Shown here in pieces: positions 1-5,471 of a stretch of DNA of 5,471 bases. The notes beneath the pieces are model-generated. The model was not told the DNA's origin. It searched no databases and was given only the letters and a program-made list of their open reading frames with translations. This stretch comes from Caldilineaceae bacterium (GTDB lineage Bacteria; Chloroflexota; Anaerolineae; Caldilineales; Caldilineaceae): the NCBI GenBank assembly GCA_026645635.1, contig JAPKMV010000283.1:1-5471 (forward strand), in the 5' to 3' direction. Position 1 is the stretch's first letter; the number at the start of each line of letters is the position of its first letter. A program made the translations under genes and the position numbers.

Positions 1-348
1 GACGGCGACCTGGACATCGTGGTCAACAACCTCAACAGCCCGGCGCAGCTCTTCGAGAACCGGCTGTGTGACCTGGGCGACAGCCTGGCGGTCGATTTGC
101 GTTGGCCGGACGCAGCTAACAAGTTTGCCATTGGCGCGCAGGTGACGTTGCAGACCAACCAGGGCGTGCAGGCGCGCGATGTGCGCGCGATCAGCGGCTA
201 CCTGTCGGGCGATTCGACGCGCTTGCACTTTGGTTTGGGGCAAGGCGCCGCGCCCCAGGCGTTGACGGTGCGCTGGCCCGATGGCGCTGTCTCGACGGTG
301 GACGCCCCGCCGGCGAATCAGCGCGTGACGATCACGCGCACAAAGTGA
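1..348 (+). CDS. FG-GAP/VCBS repeat protein with C-terminal ASPIC/UnbV domain (3' end only)
   Basis: The reading frame is open from base 1 and ends at TGA 346-348, so 115 residues of a larger protein are visible. The fragment starts with DGDLDIVVNN, the Asp-rich calcium-binding loop and following strand typical of an FG-GAP/VCBS beta-propeller repeat. An ASPIC/UnbV-type domain follows at about residues 42-110: IGAQVTL, then the SGYLSGDSTRLHFGLG block, then the VRWPDGAV motif. This arrangement is characteristic of the CRTAC1-like family, which is usually secreted or cell-surface and probably binds calcium or ligands; the exact function is unknown. The signal peptide and most of the propeller would lie upstream of the window. 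The ATG-less GTG at 19 is an internal codon, not the start. The gene is followed by a 219-nt gap full of inverted repeats, so I see no evidence that it shares a transcript with the next gene. The family call is firm; the role is not. Confidence 0.9.
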   Translation, partial: DGDLDIVVNNLNSPAQLFENRLCDLGDSLAVDLRWPDAANKFAIGAQVTLQTNQGVQARDVRAISGYLSGDSTRLHFGLGQGAAPQALTVRWPDGAVSTVDAPPANQRVTITRTK

Positions 349-353
349 GGTTT

Positions 354-422
354 CGTAGGTCAAGTTTGTAACTTGACATGGTTGCGCGGGGTGGTTTTGT
401 CACGTTGGAAACGTGACCTACG
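354..422. repeat. Double-hairpin palindromic element (GTAGGTCA type)
   Basis: Two hairpins of the same plan lie about 20 nt apart. The first is GTCAAGTT-TGT-AACTTGAC at 359-377 and the second is GTCACGTT-GGA-AACGTGAC at 399-417; each has a perfect 8-bp stem and a 3-nt loop. The outer ends are also complementary to each other: CGTAGGTCA at 354-362 pairs perfectly with TGACCTACG at 414-422. The element can therefore fold as two small hairpins or as one long stem. There is no T-run after either hairpin, so it is not a canonical intrinsic terminator, although it could protect the 3' end of the upstream mRNA. It looks like a dispersed REP-like or MITE-like sequence; copies elsewhere cannot be tested here. 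Confidence 0.75.
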
Positions 423-429
423 GAGATGT

Positions 430-441
430 TCGGACGTCCGA
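430..441. repeat. 12-bp perfect palindrome
   Basis: TCGGACGTCCGA is a perfect 12-bp palindrome lying between the double-hairpin element and the ACGAATT inverted repeat. It could be a binding site for a dimeric protein, or simply part of the surrounding repeat cluster. It is 127 nt before the start of the membrane-protein gene. Nothing in the sequence ties it to a particular regulator. Confidence 0.35.
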
Positions 442-447
442 GGGTAT

Positions 448-524
448 GTCACGAATTGCACGAATTTTAACGAATTGAATCGAACAATTCGTGGGCATTC
501 GTCAAAATTCGTGCAATTCGTGAC
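448..524. repeat. Long inverted repeat of ACGAATT units
   Basis: The left arm (448-468) and the right arm (504-524) are perfect reverse complements over 21 nt. The 35-nt centre holds a second, nested stem, ACGAATTG at 470-477 with CAATTCGT at 485-492. The arms and the inner stem are built from the same short unit, ACGAATT, repeated at irregular 9-12 nt spacing, so the element is both a degenerate tandem repeat and a palindrome. It is much more AT-rich than the flanking genes. There is no adjacent T-run and no ORF in it. It is most likely a dispersed intergenic repeat; an extended RNA hairpin would form if it is transcribed. Confidence 0.85.
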
Positions 525-567
525 AACAAATGAGTGGCTCCGTCTCGATTGAGCGAGGAAAGTTGAC

Positions 568-1347
568 ATGCACATGAACGGGAACACGCACGCAGTCGAT
601 GATCGCCTCTCTTTTTGGGGTATCTTCGGACCGGGCCGGTACACGCTGGCCTTTGCCGTGGCTGCGGCTGTAGCCGCGCTGCTGGCCGGCGTGATCGCCT
701 GGCAGGCGCAGATGCCGATCTGGGGCGGCACGCTCATCGTTGCGGGCGTGCTGGCGATCCCGCTTGCGCTCAAATGGCAGGATGACCTGCGCCGCTACGG
801 CGCGGCCGCGGCGGCGCTGAGCATCCTGCTGGTGCTGCAAGCCTTCCACACCCTGGAGCACATCGTCCAGGTGATCCAGTTCTACGCGCTCGACCGGCCC
901 GGCTCGCAGTCCTTTGGCCTGCTCTCGTCGCTCAACGCCGAGTGGGTGCATTTCACCTGGAACTGGCTGGTCTTCGGGCTGGTGGTCTTTCTCTACGCCC
1001 GCGGGCTGCGCGGCATCTGGGCCAAGCTGCTGATCGCCTGGGCGTTTCTGCACGGGGTGGAGCACACCTACATGCTGGTGCGCTACTTCCAGGTGCTCAA
1101 CGAACTGGCGCAGTTGGGCGTGGCGCCGCTGCCGGTGACGCAGGCGCAGCCGGGCATCCTGGGACGCGACGGCTGGCTGGCGCTGAGCGAATGGTGCGGG
1201 CGCATCCCTGGACTCACCACTGCGCCCCGCGTCGCCATCCACTTCTGGTGGAACGCCGGCGAGATTCTGCTGCTGGCGCTGGCCGCGTGGAAGGGGCTGG
1301 CGGGGTTGGTGGGGGGAGAGAAAGGGATTGGGAGATTAGGAGATTGA
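568..1347 (+). CDS. Polytopic membrane protein with paired HxxEH motifs, function unknown
   Basis: I do not recognise this 259-residue protein. The ATG start has a good Shine-Dalgarno, GAGGAA at 555-560, seven bases upstream. Hydrophobic segments at about residues 25-45, 52-68, 78-104, 125-144, 150-172 and 222-243 suggest about six membrane helices. Histidines and acidic residues occur inside or at the edges of the helices in a repeated pattern: HTLEH at 94-98, HGVEH at 162-166, WVHFTWNW at 127-133 and IHFWWNAGE at 224-232. Two HxxEH motifs, plus H128 and H225, could bind a metal or haem-like group within the membrane, but this is inference. No domain of a known transporter or oxidase is evident. 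The last residues, about 253-259 (GIGRLGD), are encoded by an intergenic-type repeat that runs into the gene, so the native C-terminus was probably different. The gene follows the ASPIC/UnbV gene at 219 nt and may be functionally separate from the glycosidases. Confidence 0.8.
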   Translation: MHMNGNTHAVDDRLSFWGIFGPGRYTLAFAVAAAVAALLAGVIAWQAQMPIWGGTLIVAGVLAIPLALKWQDDLRRYGAAAAALSILLVLQAFHTLEHIVQVIQFYALDRPGSQSFGLLSSLNAEWVHFTWNWLVFGLVVFLYARGLRGIWAKLLIAWAFLHGVEHTYMLVRYFQVLNELAQLGVAPLPVTQAQPGILGRDGWLALSEWCGRIPGLTTAPRVAIHFWWNAGEILLLALAAWKGLAGLVGGEKGIGRLGD

Positions 1348-1421
1348 GAGATTGGAGATTGGGAGATTGGAGATTGGTGGACGGCGAAGCCAATCTCCTA
1401 ATCTCCTAATCTCCAATCTCT
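1324..1421. repeat. Inverted repeat of GGAGATT units overlapping the end of the membrane-protein gene
   Basis: The left half is a run of GGAGATT/AGATTGG units from about 1324 to 1377. The right half at 1390-1420 carries the reverse complement, CCAATCTCCTAATCTCC and onward. The arms 1348-1377 and 1390-1420 pair over about 30 nt with one mismatch and one single-base gap, around a 12-nt loop at 1378-1389. The units before 1348 have no partner on the right. The left part covers the last codons and the TGA (1345-1347) of the membrane-protein gene. The right arm ends 19 nt before the fucosidase ATG and just before its Shine-Dalgarno, so a folded mRNA would place a strong hairpin between the two genes. 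The same unit family returns at 4211-4275. Confidence 0.85.
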
Positions 1422-1439
1422 ATTCACCAGGAGCACACC

Positions 1440-2696
1440 ATGACACACAAACAAGCTTCACCCGCGGGACTCATCTGGTTTCAAGACGCCCGCTTTGGCA
1501 TGTTCATCCATTGGGGGCTGTACAGCATCATCGGCAAGCAGGAATGGGTGATGCACACCGACCGCATCCCCGTGCCGGAGTATGAGAAGTTGGTTCCGCA
1601 ATTCAACCCGACGCGCTTCGACGCCGACGCGTGGGTGCGCACGGCCGCCGACGCCGGGCAGAAGTACATCGTTATCACTAGCCGCCATCACGACGGTTTC
1701 AGCATGTACGACACGGCGCTGAGCGACTACAAGGTGACGAACTCGCCTTTTGGCCGCGACCCGATCGCCGAGCTGGCCGCAGCGTGCAGCCGCCACGGCG
1801 TCAAGCTGGGCTTCTATGTCTCGCTCATGGACTGGCATCACCCGGCCTACCGCTTCCGCGCCGAGAGTGGGCTGGCCTGGGCCGACTACCTGGGCTTCCT
1901 CCACGGCCAAGTGCGCGAACTCTGCACGCAGTACGGCGAACTGGCGGTGCTCTGGTTCGACGGTGACTGGCCGCGGCACGTCATCGACGACAGCAACCGC
2001 TACTTCTTGCCCGGCGGCTCCTTCGAGTATGACAAACTGTACGACATGATCCACACCTTGCAGCCCGACGCCGTGGTGGAGAACAATCGCCACGCCGAGC
2101 CGCTGCCCGGCGAAGACTTGCAGGGCTTCGAGCAGGACCTGCCCGGCGAGAACAGCACCGGTTTCAACGCCACCACGGTCTATGGCCTGCCGATCCAGGT
2201 CTGCATGACCATCAACGACCACTGGGGTTGGAGCCGCGACGACCGCAACACCAAGTCGGTGCGGCGGCTGGTGCACGTGCTGGCGCGGTCGGCCAGCGTG
2301 GGCGGCAACTTCCTGCTCAACGTCGGCCCCACGCCAGAGGGGGAAATTCCCGCGCTGCACCAGGAGCGGCTGCGCGCAGTCGGGCAGTGGTTGGTCGAAA
2401 ATGGCGCCGCCATCTACACCACGCGTGCCGGCGCGATCCCGCCAACGCGGGAGAGCGTGAGCACCCGCCGCGGCAGCCACCATTTCGTCCACGTGCTCGA
2501 CGACGTGAGCGACTGCGTGATCCTGACGGGCGTGCCAGCCGACGTGCAGCGGGCGCGGCTGCTGGCAACTGGACAAGAGCTTCAGCTCGAACGGGAAGGC
2601 GGCAACTTCTTTGTGTCCAAAGAGAGTGACCGCACGACGATCTACATCCCGCCGGAACTGCGCAACCCGTTCGACACCGTGATCGAACTTTTCTAA
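1440..2696 (+). CDS. Alpha-L-fucosidase, glycoside hydrolase family 29
   Basis: This 418-residue protein has the GH29 signatures in order: [17 protein letters not shown] (13-29), [14 protein letters not shown] (79-92), [14 protein letters not shown] (122-135), [11 protein letters not shown] (168-178), the WGWSRDD block (262-268) and [16 protein letters not shown] (288-303). Asp174 in WFDGDW matches the family nucleophile; H24, H83 and H84 match the fucose-binding histidines. GH29 enzymes release terminal alpha-L-fucose with retention. Residues from about 330 onward form the short C-terminal beta domain; no extra carbohydrate-binding module is seen. There is no signal peptide, so it is probably cytoplasmic and acts on imported oligosaccharides. 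The start has AGGAG at 1429-1433, six bases upstream. An oddity is [10 protein letters not shown] (251-260), where relatives usually have a Glu in the position of Gln253 that serves, or is thought to serve, as acid/base. E231 and E237 lie nearby and could substitute. Two GH4 genes follow in the same direction, pointing to degradation of fucosylated glycans. Confidence 0.95.
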   Translation: MTHKQASPAGLIWFQDARFGMFIHWGLYSIIGKQEWVMHTDRIPVPEYEKLVPQFNPTRFDADAWVRTAADAGQKYIVITSRHHDGFSMYDTALSDYKVTNSPFGRDPIAELAAACSRHGVKLGFYVSLMDWHHPAYRFRAESGLAWADYLGFLHGQVRELCTQYGELAVLWFDGDWPRHVIDDSNRYFLPGGSFEYDKLYDMIHTLQPDAVVENNRHAEPLPGEDLQGFEQDLPGENSTGFNATTVYGLPIQVCMTINDHWGWSRDDRNTKSVRRLVHVLARSASVGGNFLLNVGPTPEGEIPALHQERLRAVGQWLVENGAAIYTTRAGAIPPTRESVSTRRGSHHFVHVLDDVSDCVILTGVPADVQRARLLATGQELQLEREGGNFFVSKESDRTTIYIPPELRNPFDTVIELF

Positions 2697-2710
2697 ATGA
2701 GCATTCGTTT

Positions 2711-2818
2711 GGTGGGAAGGGATAGACCGCGGATTTGACGGATTAGGCGGATTTTCGCGGATTTGAATTCATCCGCACAAATCCGCTTAATCCGCGTCAT
2801 CCGCGGTCTGTTCCCACC
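2711..2818. repeat. Long inverted repeat of GCGGATT units
   Basis: The outer ends GGTGGGAA (2711-2718) and TTCCCACC (2811-2818) are perfectly complementary. The inner arms, GACCGCGGAT at 2725 running to CGCGGAT ending at 2762, and 2771 to ATCCGCGGTC ending at 2808, pair along their whole length with a few mismatches and small gaps. The loop, 2763-2770, is only 8 nt and ends in GAATTC. The arms consist of degenerate units of the form GCGGATT or CGGATT spaced 8-10 nt. The element fills most of the 157-nt gap between the fucosidase and the first GH4 gene. An A-run (2824-2830) follows on the + strand, not a T-run, so it is not a + strand intrinsic terminator. If transcribed it would form a very stable RNA hairpin between the two genes. 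Confidence 0.85.
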
Positions 2819-2853
2819 TGCCATAAAAAAATCAATTCATTGAGGACCGAAAT

Positions 2854-4206
2854 ATGACCAAAATTAGTTTTATCGGCGCCGGCAGCACTGTGTTTGCCAA
2901 GAATCTGCTCGGCGACATCCTGAGCTACCCGGAACTGCGCGACGCCACCATCAGCCTGTTCGACGTCAACCCGGAACGGCTGCGCACGTCGGAGATCGTC
3001 GCCCACAAGATCGCCGAGTTCTTCGGCGCGTCACCGAAAATCGAGGCGACGCTCGATCGCCGCGCGTCGCTGGCGGGCGCGGACTTCGCCATCAGCATGT
3101 TCCAGGTCGGCGGCTACAAGCCCGGCACGGTGATCGACTTCGAGATTCCCAAGAAGTATGGCCTGCGCCAGACCATCGCCGACACGCTGGGCATCGGCGG
3201 CATCATGCGCGCCCTGCGCACGATCCCGGTCTTCCTGGACATTGCGCGGGACATGGAGGAACTCTGCCCGGACGTGACCTTCCTGCAGTACGTCAACCCG
3301 ATGGCGATGAACTGCTGGGCGCTCAGCCGCGCCAGCAGCATCAAGACCGTCGGCCTCTGCCACAGCGTGCAGGGCACCGCGGAGCAGTTGGCCGGCGACA
3401 TCGGCGTGCCCATCGAGGAGATCAACTACATCTGCGCGGGCATCAACCACATGGCCTTCTACCTGCGCTTCGAGCGCAAGACCGCGACCGGCGTGGAGGA
3501 CCTCTACCCGCGCATCGCCGCGGTGGCGCAGCAGCCGAAGGCGCCGGAGCGCGGCAGCACCACCCGCAGCGACGGCGGCGTCGCTGGGCTGAGCGACGCG
3601 GTGCGCTACGAGATGTTCCGCCGCCTGGGCTACTTCGTCACCGAGTCCAGCGAGCACTTCAGCGAGTATGTGCCCTGGTTCATCAAGCGCGACCGCCCCG
3701 ACCTGATCGAGCAGTTCGACATTCCGCTGGACGAGTACATCGTGCGCTGCGAGCGGCAGATCGCGGGCTGGGAGGCGGCGCGGGCGGCCTTCGAGCGGGG
3801 CGAACTGGAAATCACCCACCAGCGCAGCCATGAGTATGGCTCCGGCATCGTGCACAGCATCGTCACTGGCCAGCCGCGGGTGGTCTACGGCAACGTGGCC
3901 AACCGCGGGCTGATCGACAACCTGCCTCAGGGCTGCTGCGTGGAAGTGCCGGTGTTGGTCGACAAGAACGGCCTGCAGCCGACGAAGATCGGTACATTGC
4001 CGCCGCACCTGGCCGCGCTCATGCGCACCAACGTCAACGTGCAGGAACTGGTGGTCGAGGCTGCACTCACCGGCAAGCGCGAGCACATCTACCACGCGGC
4101 CATGCTCGACCCGCACACCGCCGCCGAACTGAGCCTGGATCAGATCTGGCATCTCGTCGACGACCTGATCGAGGCGCACGGGGATTGGCTGCCCAAGTAC
4201 CAGTAA
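2854..4206 (+). CDS. GH4 NAD-dependent alpha-galactosidase-type glycosidase (MelA-like)
   Basis: This 450-residue protein has the size of E. coli MelA (about 451). GH4 enzymes cleave glycosides by an unusual NAD+- and Mn2+-dependent oxidation-elimination mechanism in the cytoplasm. The N-terminal Rossmann motif is GAGSTVF (8-14), with Asp37 at the end of strand 2. VNPM (147-150) gives the conserved Asn-Pro. GLCHSV (167-172) carries the metal ligand Cys169, and GINHMAFYL (196-204) carries the second ligand His199. IADTLGIGG (108-116) supplies Asp110, and SSEHFSEYVPW (265-275) supplies Tyr272; these correspond to the catalytic acid and base in studied relatives. The CHSV signature is the one assigned to alpha-galactosidases in the published GH4 motif scheme, as I recall it. 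An alpha-galacturonidase cannot be excluded. Start: TGAGGA at 2841-2846, seven bases before ATG. It lies 157 nt after the fucosidase and 87 nt before a second GH4 gene. Confidence 0.93.
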   Translation: MTKISFIGAGSTVFAKNLLGDILSYPELRDATISLFDVNPERLRTSEIVAHKIAEFFGASPKIEATLDRRASLAGADFAISMFQVGGYKPGTVIDFEIPKKYGLRQTIADTLGIGGIMRALRTIPVFLDIARDMEELCPDVTFLQYVNPMAMNCWALSRASSIKTVGLCHSVQGTAEQLAGDIGVPIEEINYICAGINHMAFYLRFERKTATGVEDLYPRIAAVAQQPKAPERGSTTRSDGGVAGLSDAVRYEMFRRLGYFVTESSEHFSEYVPWFIKRDRPDLIEQFDIPLDEYIVRCERQIAGWEAARAAFERGELEITHQRSHEYGSGIVHSIVTGQPRVVYGNVANRGLIDNLPQGCCVEVPVLVDKNGLQPTKIGTLPPHLAALMRTNVNVQELVVEAALTGKREHIYHAAMLDPHTAAELSLDQIWHLVDDLIEAHGDWLPKYQ

Positions 4207-4210
4207 ACCT

Positions 4211-4275
4211 AATCTTCAATCTCTAATCTCCAGTCTCCGCCAACAACAGAGATTGGAGATTAGAGATTGGAGATT
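4211..4275. repeat. Inverted repeat of GGAGATT units, second copy
   Basis: The left arm at 4211-4237 (starting AATCTTCAATCTCTAATC) and the right arm at 4249-4275 (starting GAGATTGGAGATTAGAG) are reverse complements over 27 nt with two mismatches, around an 11-nt loop (4238-4248). The unit is the same as in the element at 1324-1421, but the arrangement of units differs, and here the left arm carries the CT strand. It begins four nucleotides after the stop codon of the first GH4 gene and ends five nucleotides before the Shine-Dalgarno AAGGGAG (4281-4287) of the second. There is no T-run, so a canonical terminator is not supported. Confidence 0.85.
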
Positions 4276-4293
4276 TGCCGAAGGGAGAATCCC

Positions 4294-5471
4294 ATGTCCC
4301 ACAAAATCGTCCTCATCGGCGCGGGGAGCGCCAACTTTGGGCTTGGCATCATGGGCGATTTGCTCAAGAGCCAGGTCTTCGCCGGCAGCACGATCTGCCT
4401 GCACGACATCAACGCCGAGGCGCTGGCGCGCACAGAAATCTACGGCCGCAACCACGTCCGGGCGCACCATCTGCCCTATACGATCGAAGCAACGACCGAC
4501 CGCAGGGCTGCGCTGCAAGGCGCCGATTTCTGCATCATCTCCATCGAGGTGGGCAATCGCTTCGAACTGTGGGAGCAGGATTGGCGCATCCCGCAGCAGT
4601 ACGGCATCCGCCAGGTCTACGGCGAGAACGGCGGGCCGGGCGGGCTGTTCCACGCCCTGCGCATCATCCCGCCGATCCTGGACATCTGCGGCGACATCAT
4701 GGCCATCTGCCCCGCCGCCTGGGTGCTCAACTTCAGCAACCCCATGAGCCGCATCTGCACCACGGTGAACCGCAAATATCCCGATCTGAAGTTCGTCGGC
4801 ATCTGCCACGAGGTGGCGTCCCTGCCCGAGCACCTGCCGCGCATCTTGCAGACGCCGCTGGAGAACCTGACCTTCCAGGCCGGCGGGCTGAACCACTTCA
4901 GCGTGCTGCTCAACGTCCGCTACAACGATACGGGCGCCGACGCTTATCCCGACGTGCGCGCCAACGCGCCGGCTTACTTCGAGCAGATCACCAACGTGCT
5001 GGGCTGGGCGCTGCCGAGCATGCCGCCGGAGCACGTGGCCACCGTGGGCCATCGCCCCTGGGCCGAACGCCGGCTCTTCAAGGTGATCCTGGAGCGCTTC
5101 GGCTATCTGCCGATCACGGTGGATTCCCACTTCGGCGAGTACATCCAGTGGGCGGGCGAGGTGGCCGACAGCCAGGGCATTCTCGACTTCTTCCGCACCT
5201 ACCAGATCTGGGTGGCGCACAAGGTCTCGGAGGCAACGCTGCTCAAAGGGTCGGGCGACGATTGGGTGACCTCGCAGGTGCTGGAGAGCATCGCCGCCAA
5301 CCGCCCGACGGAAGTGCTGGCGCTCAACCTGCCCAACCACGGCTTGATCGACGATTTGCCCGGCGACATCGCCGTGGAGGTGCCGGCGCTGGTCGATGGG
5401 AGCGGTGTGCACGGCGTGGCGCTGGGGCGCTTCCCCCGCGGGATCGCCGGGCTGCTGCGCAACCAGGTGGC
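4294..5471 (+). CDS. Divergent GH4 glycosidase with CHEV signature (3' end missing)
   Basis: The frame is open from ATG 4294 to the window end: 392 codons, out of about 430-470 usual for GH4. AAGGGAG at 4281-4287 is a suitable Shine-Dalgarno. GH4 landmarks are GAGSANF (9-15, NAD binding), HDIN with Asp38, SNPM (148-151), GICHEV (169-174, metal ligand Cys171), GGLNHF (197-202, metal ligand His201), DSHFGEY with Tyr283, and HGLIDDLPGDIAVEVPALVD (349-368), which matches RGLIDNLP and VEVPVLVD in the upstream GH4. It is thus a distant paralogue of its neighbour and not a recent duplicate. CHEV has been linked to alpha-glucosidases in the GH4 motif scheme, from memory. Where the neighbour has ADTLGIGG this protein has GENGGPGG (110-117), placing Glu111 at the usual Asp and Asn112 at the usual Thr. 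The substrate is therefore uncertain: an alpha-glucoside, galactoside or uronide are all possible. There is no signal peptide. Confidence 0.9.
   Translation, partial: MSHKIVLIGAGSANFGLGIMGDLLKSQVFAGSTICLHDINAEALARTEIYGRNHVRAHHLPYTIEATTDRRAALQGADFCIISIEVGNRFELWEQDWRIPQQYGIRQVYGENGGPGGLFHALRIIPPILDICGDIMAICPAAWVLNFSNPMSRICTTVNRKYPDLKFVGICHEVASLPEHLPRILQTPLENLTFQAGGLNHFSVLLNVRYNDTGADAYPDVRANAPAYFEQITNVLGWALPSMPPEHVATVGHRPWAERRLFKVILERFGYLPITVDSHFGEYIQWAGEVADSQGILDFFRTYQIWVAHKVSEATLLKGSGDDWVTSQVLESIAANRPTEVLALNLPNHGLIDDLPGDIAVEVPALVDGSGVHGVALGRFPRGIAGLLRNQV

Noticed and set aside
354..524. CRISPR array
   Set aside because: The repeats are palindromic arms of short units with no regular unique spacers of 30-40 nt, and no cas genes are in the window.
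1324..1421. Insertion sequence end or MITE with target duplication
   Set aside because: I see no flanking direct repeats that would mark target-site duplication and no transposase. The unit-array structure does not match a classic terminal inverted repeat.
1458..2576. Long minus-strand open frame (372 codons) opposite the fucosidase
   Set aside because: It is a by-product of high GC codon use. The translation is rich in Arg, Val, Ala and His with no recognisable domain, while the + strand frame has clear GH29 motifs.
2711..2830. Rho-independent terminator after the fucosidase
   Set aside because: The stem is long, but the sequence after it on the + strand is an A-run and not a T-run. On the minus strand the T-run comes before the stem, so neither strand has the usual terminator layout.
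3031..4179. Long minus-strand open frame (382 codons) opposite the first GH4 gene
   Set aside because: The + strand carries a full-length GH4 protein with all catalytic motifs; the antisense translation is low-complexity and has no credible Shine-Dalgarno.
4253..4747. Plus-strand 164-codon frame starting inside the GGAGATT repeat
   Set aside because: It is out of frame with the GH4 motifs, starts in repeat sequence, and its translation is Ser/Arg/Ala-rich without any domain.
4216..5412. Long minus-strand open frame (398 codons) opposite the second GH4 gene
   Set aside because: The + strand open frame from 4294 is an evident GH4. The antisense frame starts and ends without family motifs and its 3' end runs through the repeat.

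Overview
The window is GC-rich apart from the gaps between genes, and all five genes lie on the + strand. From left to right they are: the 3' end of an FG-GAP/VCBS-type protein with an ASPIC/UnbV domain (1-348); an unrecognised polytopic membrane protein with paired HxxEH motifs (568-1347); a GH29 alpha-L-fucosidase (1440-2696); a GH4 enzyme of the MelA alpha-galactosidase type (2854-4206); and a second, divergent GH4 enzyme cut off by the window end (4294-5471). The gene style, the GC content and the hairpin-rich intergenic repeats suggest a saccharolytic environmental bacterium. My best guess is Chloroflexota (Anaerolineae/Caldilineae-like), but no marker gene here proves it.

The right two thirds form a cytoplasmic glycoside-processing block. 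GH29 would remove terminal L-fucose, and the two GH4 enzymes, which use NAD+ and a divalent metal, would cleave alpha-linked galactosyl and probably other glycosyl or uronosyl residues. None of the three has a visible signal peptide, so the substrates are presumably imported oligosaccharides. No transporter or regulator is present in the window. Each gene has its own Shine-Dalgarno sequence. The gaps of 87-157 nt, filled with hairpins, leave it open whether the block is one transcript.

The most distinctive feature is in the gaps. Every intergenic gap holds a long inverted repeat, and the first gap holds two. Four of these five elements have arms built from short degenerate tandem units: ACGAATT units at 448-524, GGAGATT units at 1324-1421 and again at 4211-4275, and GCGGATT units at 2711-2818. 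Although the unit sequences differ, the design is the same: 7-10 nt units ending in GATT/AATT, arranged as two complementary arms around a short centre. One element runs into the 3' end of the membrane-protein gene and supplies its last codons and stop.

Two enzymes differ from their families at positions I align with the catalytic acid. The GH29 has Gln253 where relatives have Glu, and the second GH4 has Glu111 where MelA-type enzymes have Asp. These alignments were made by eye from memory of the families and need checking.
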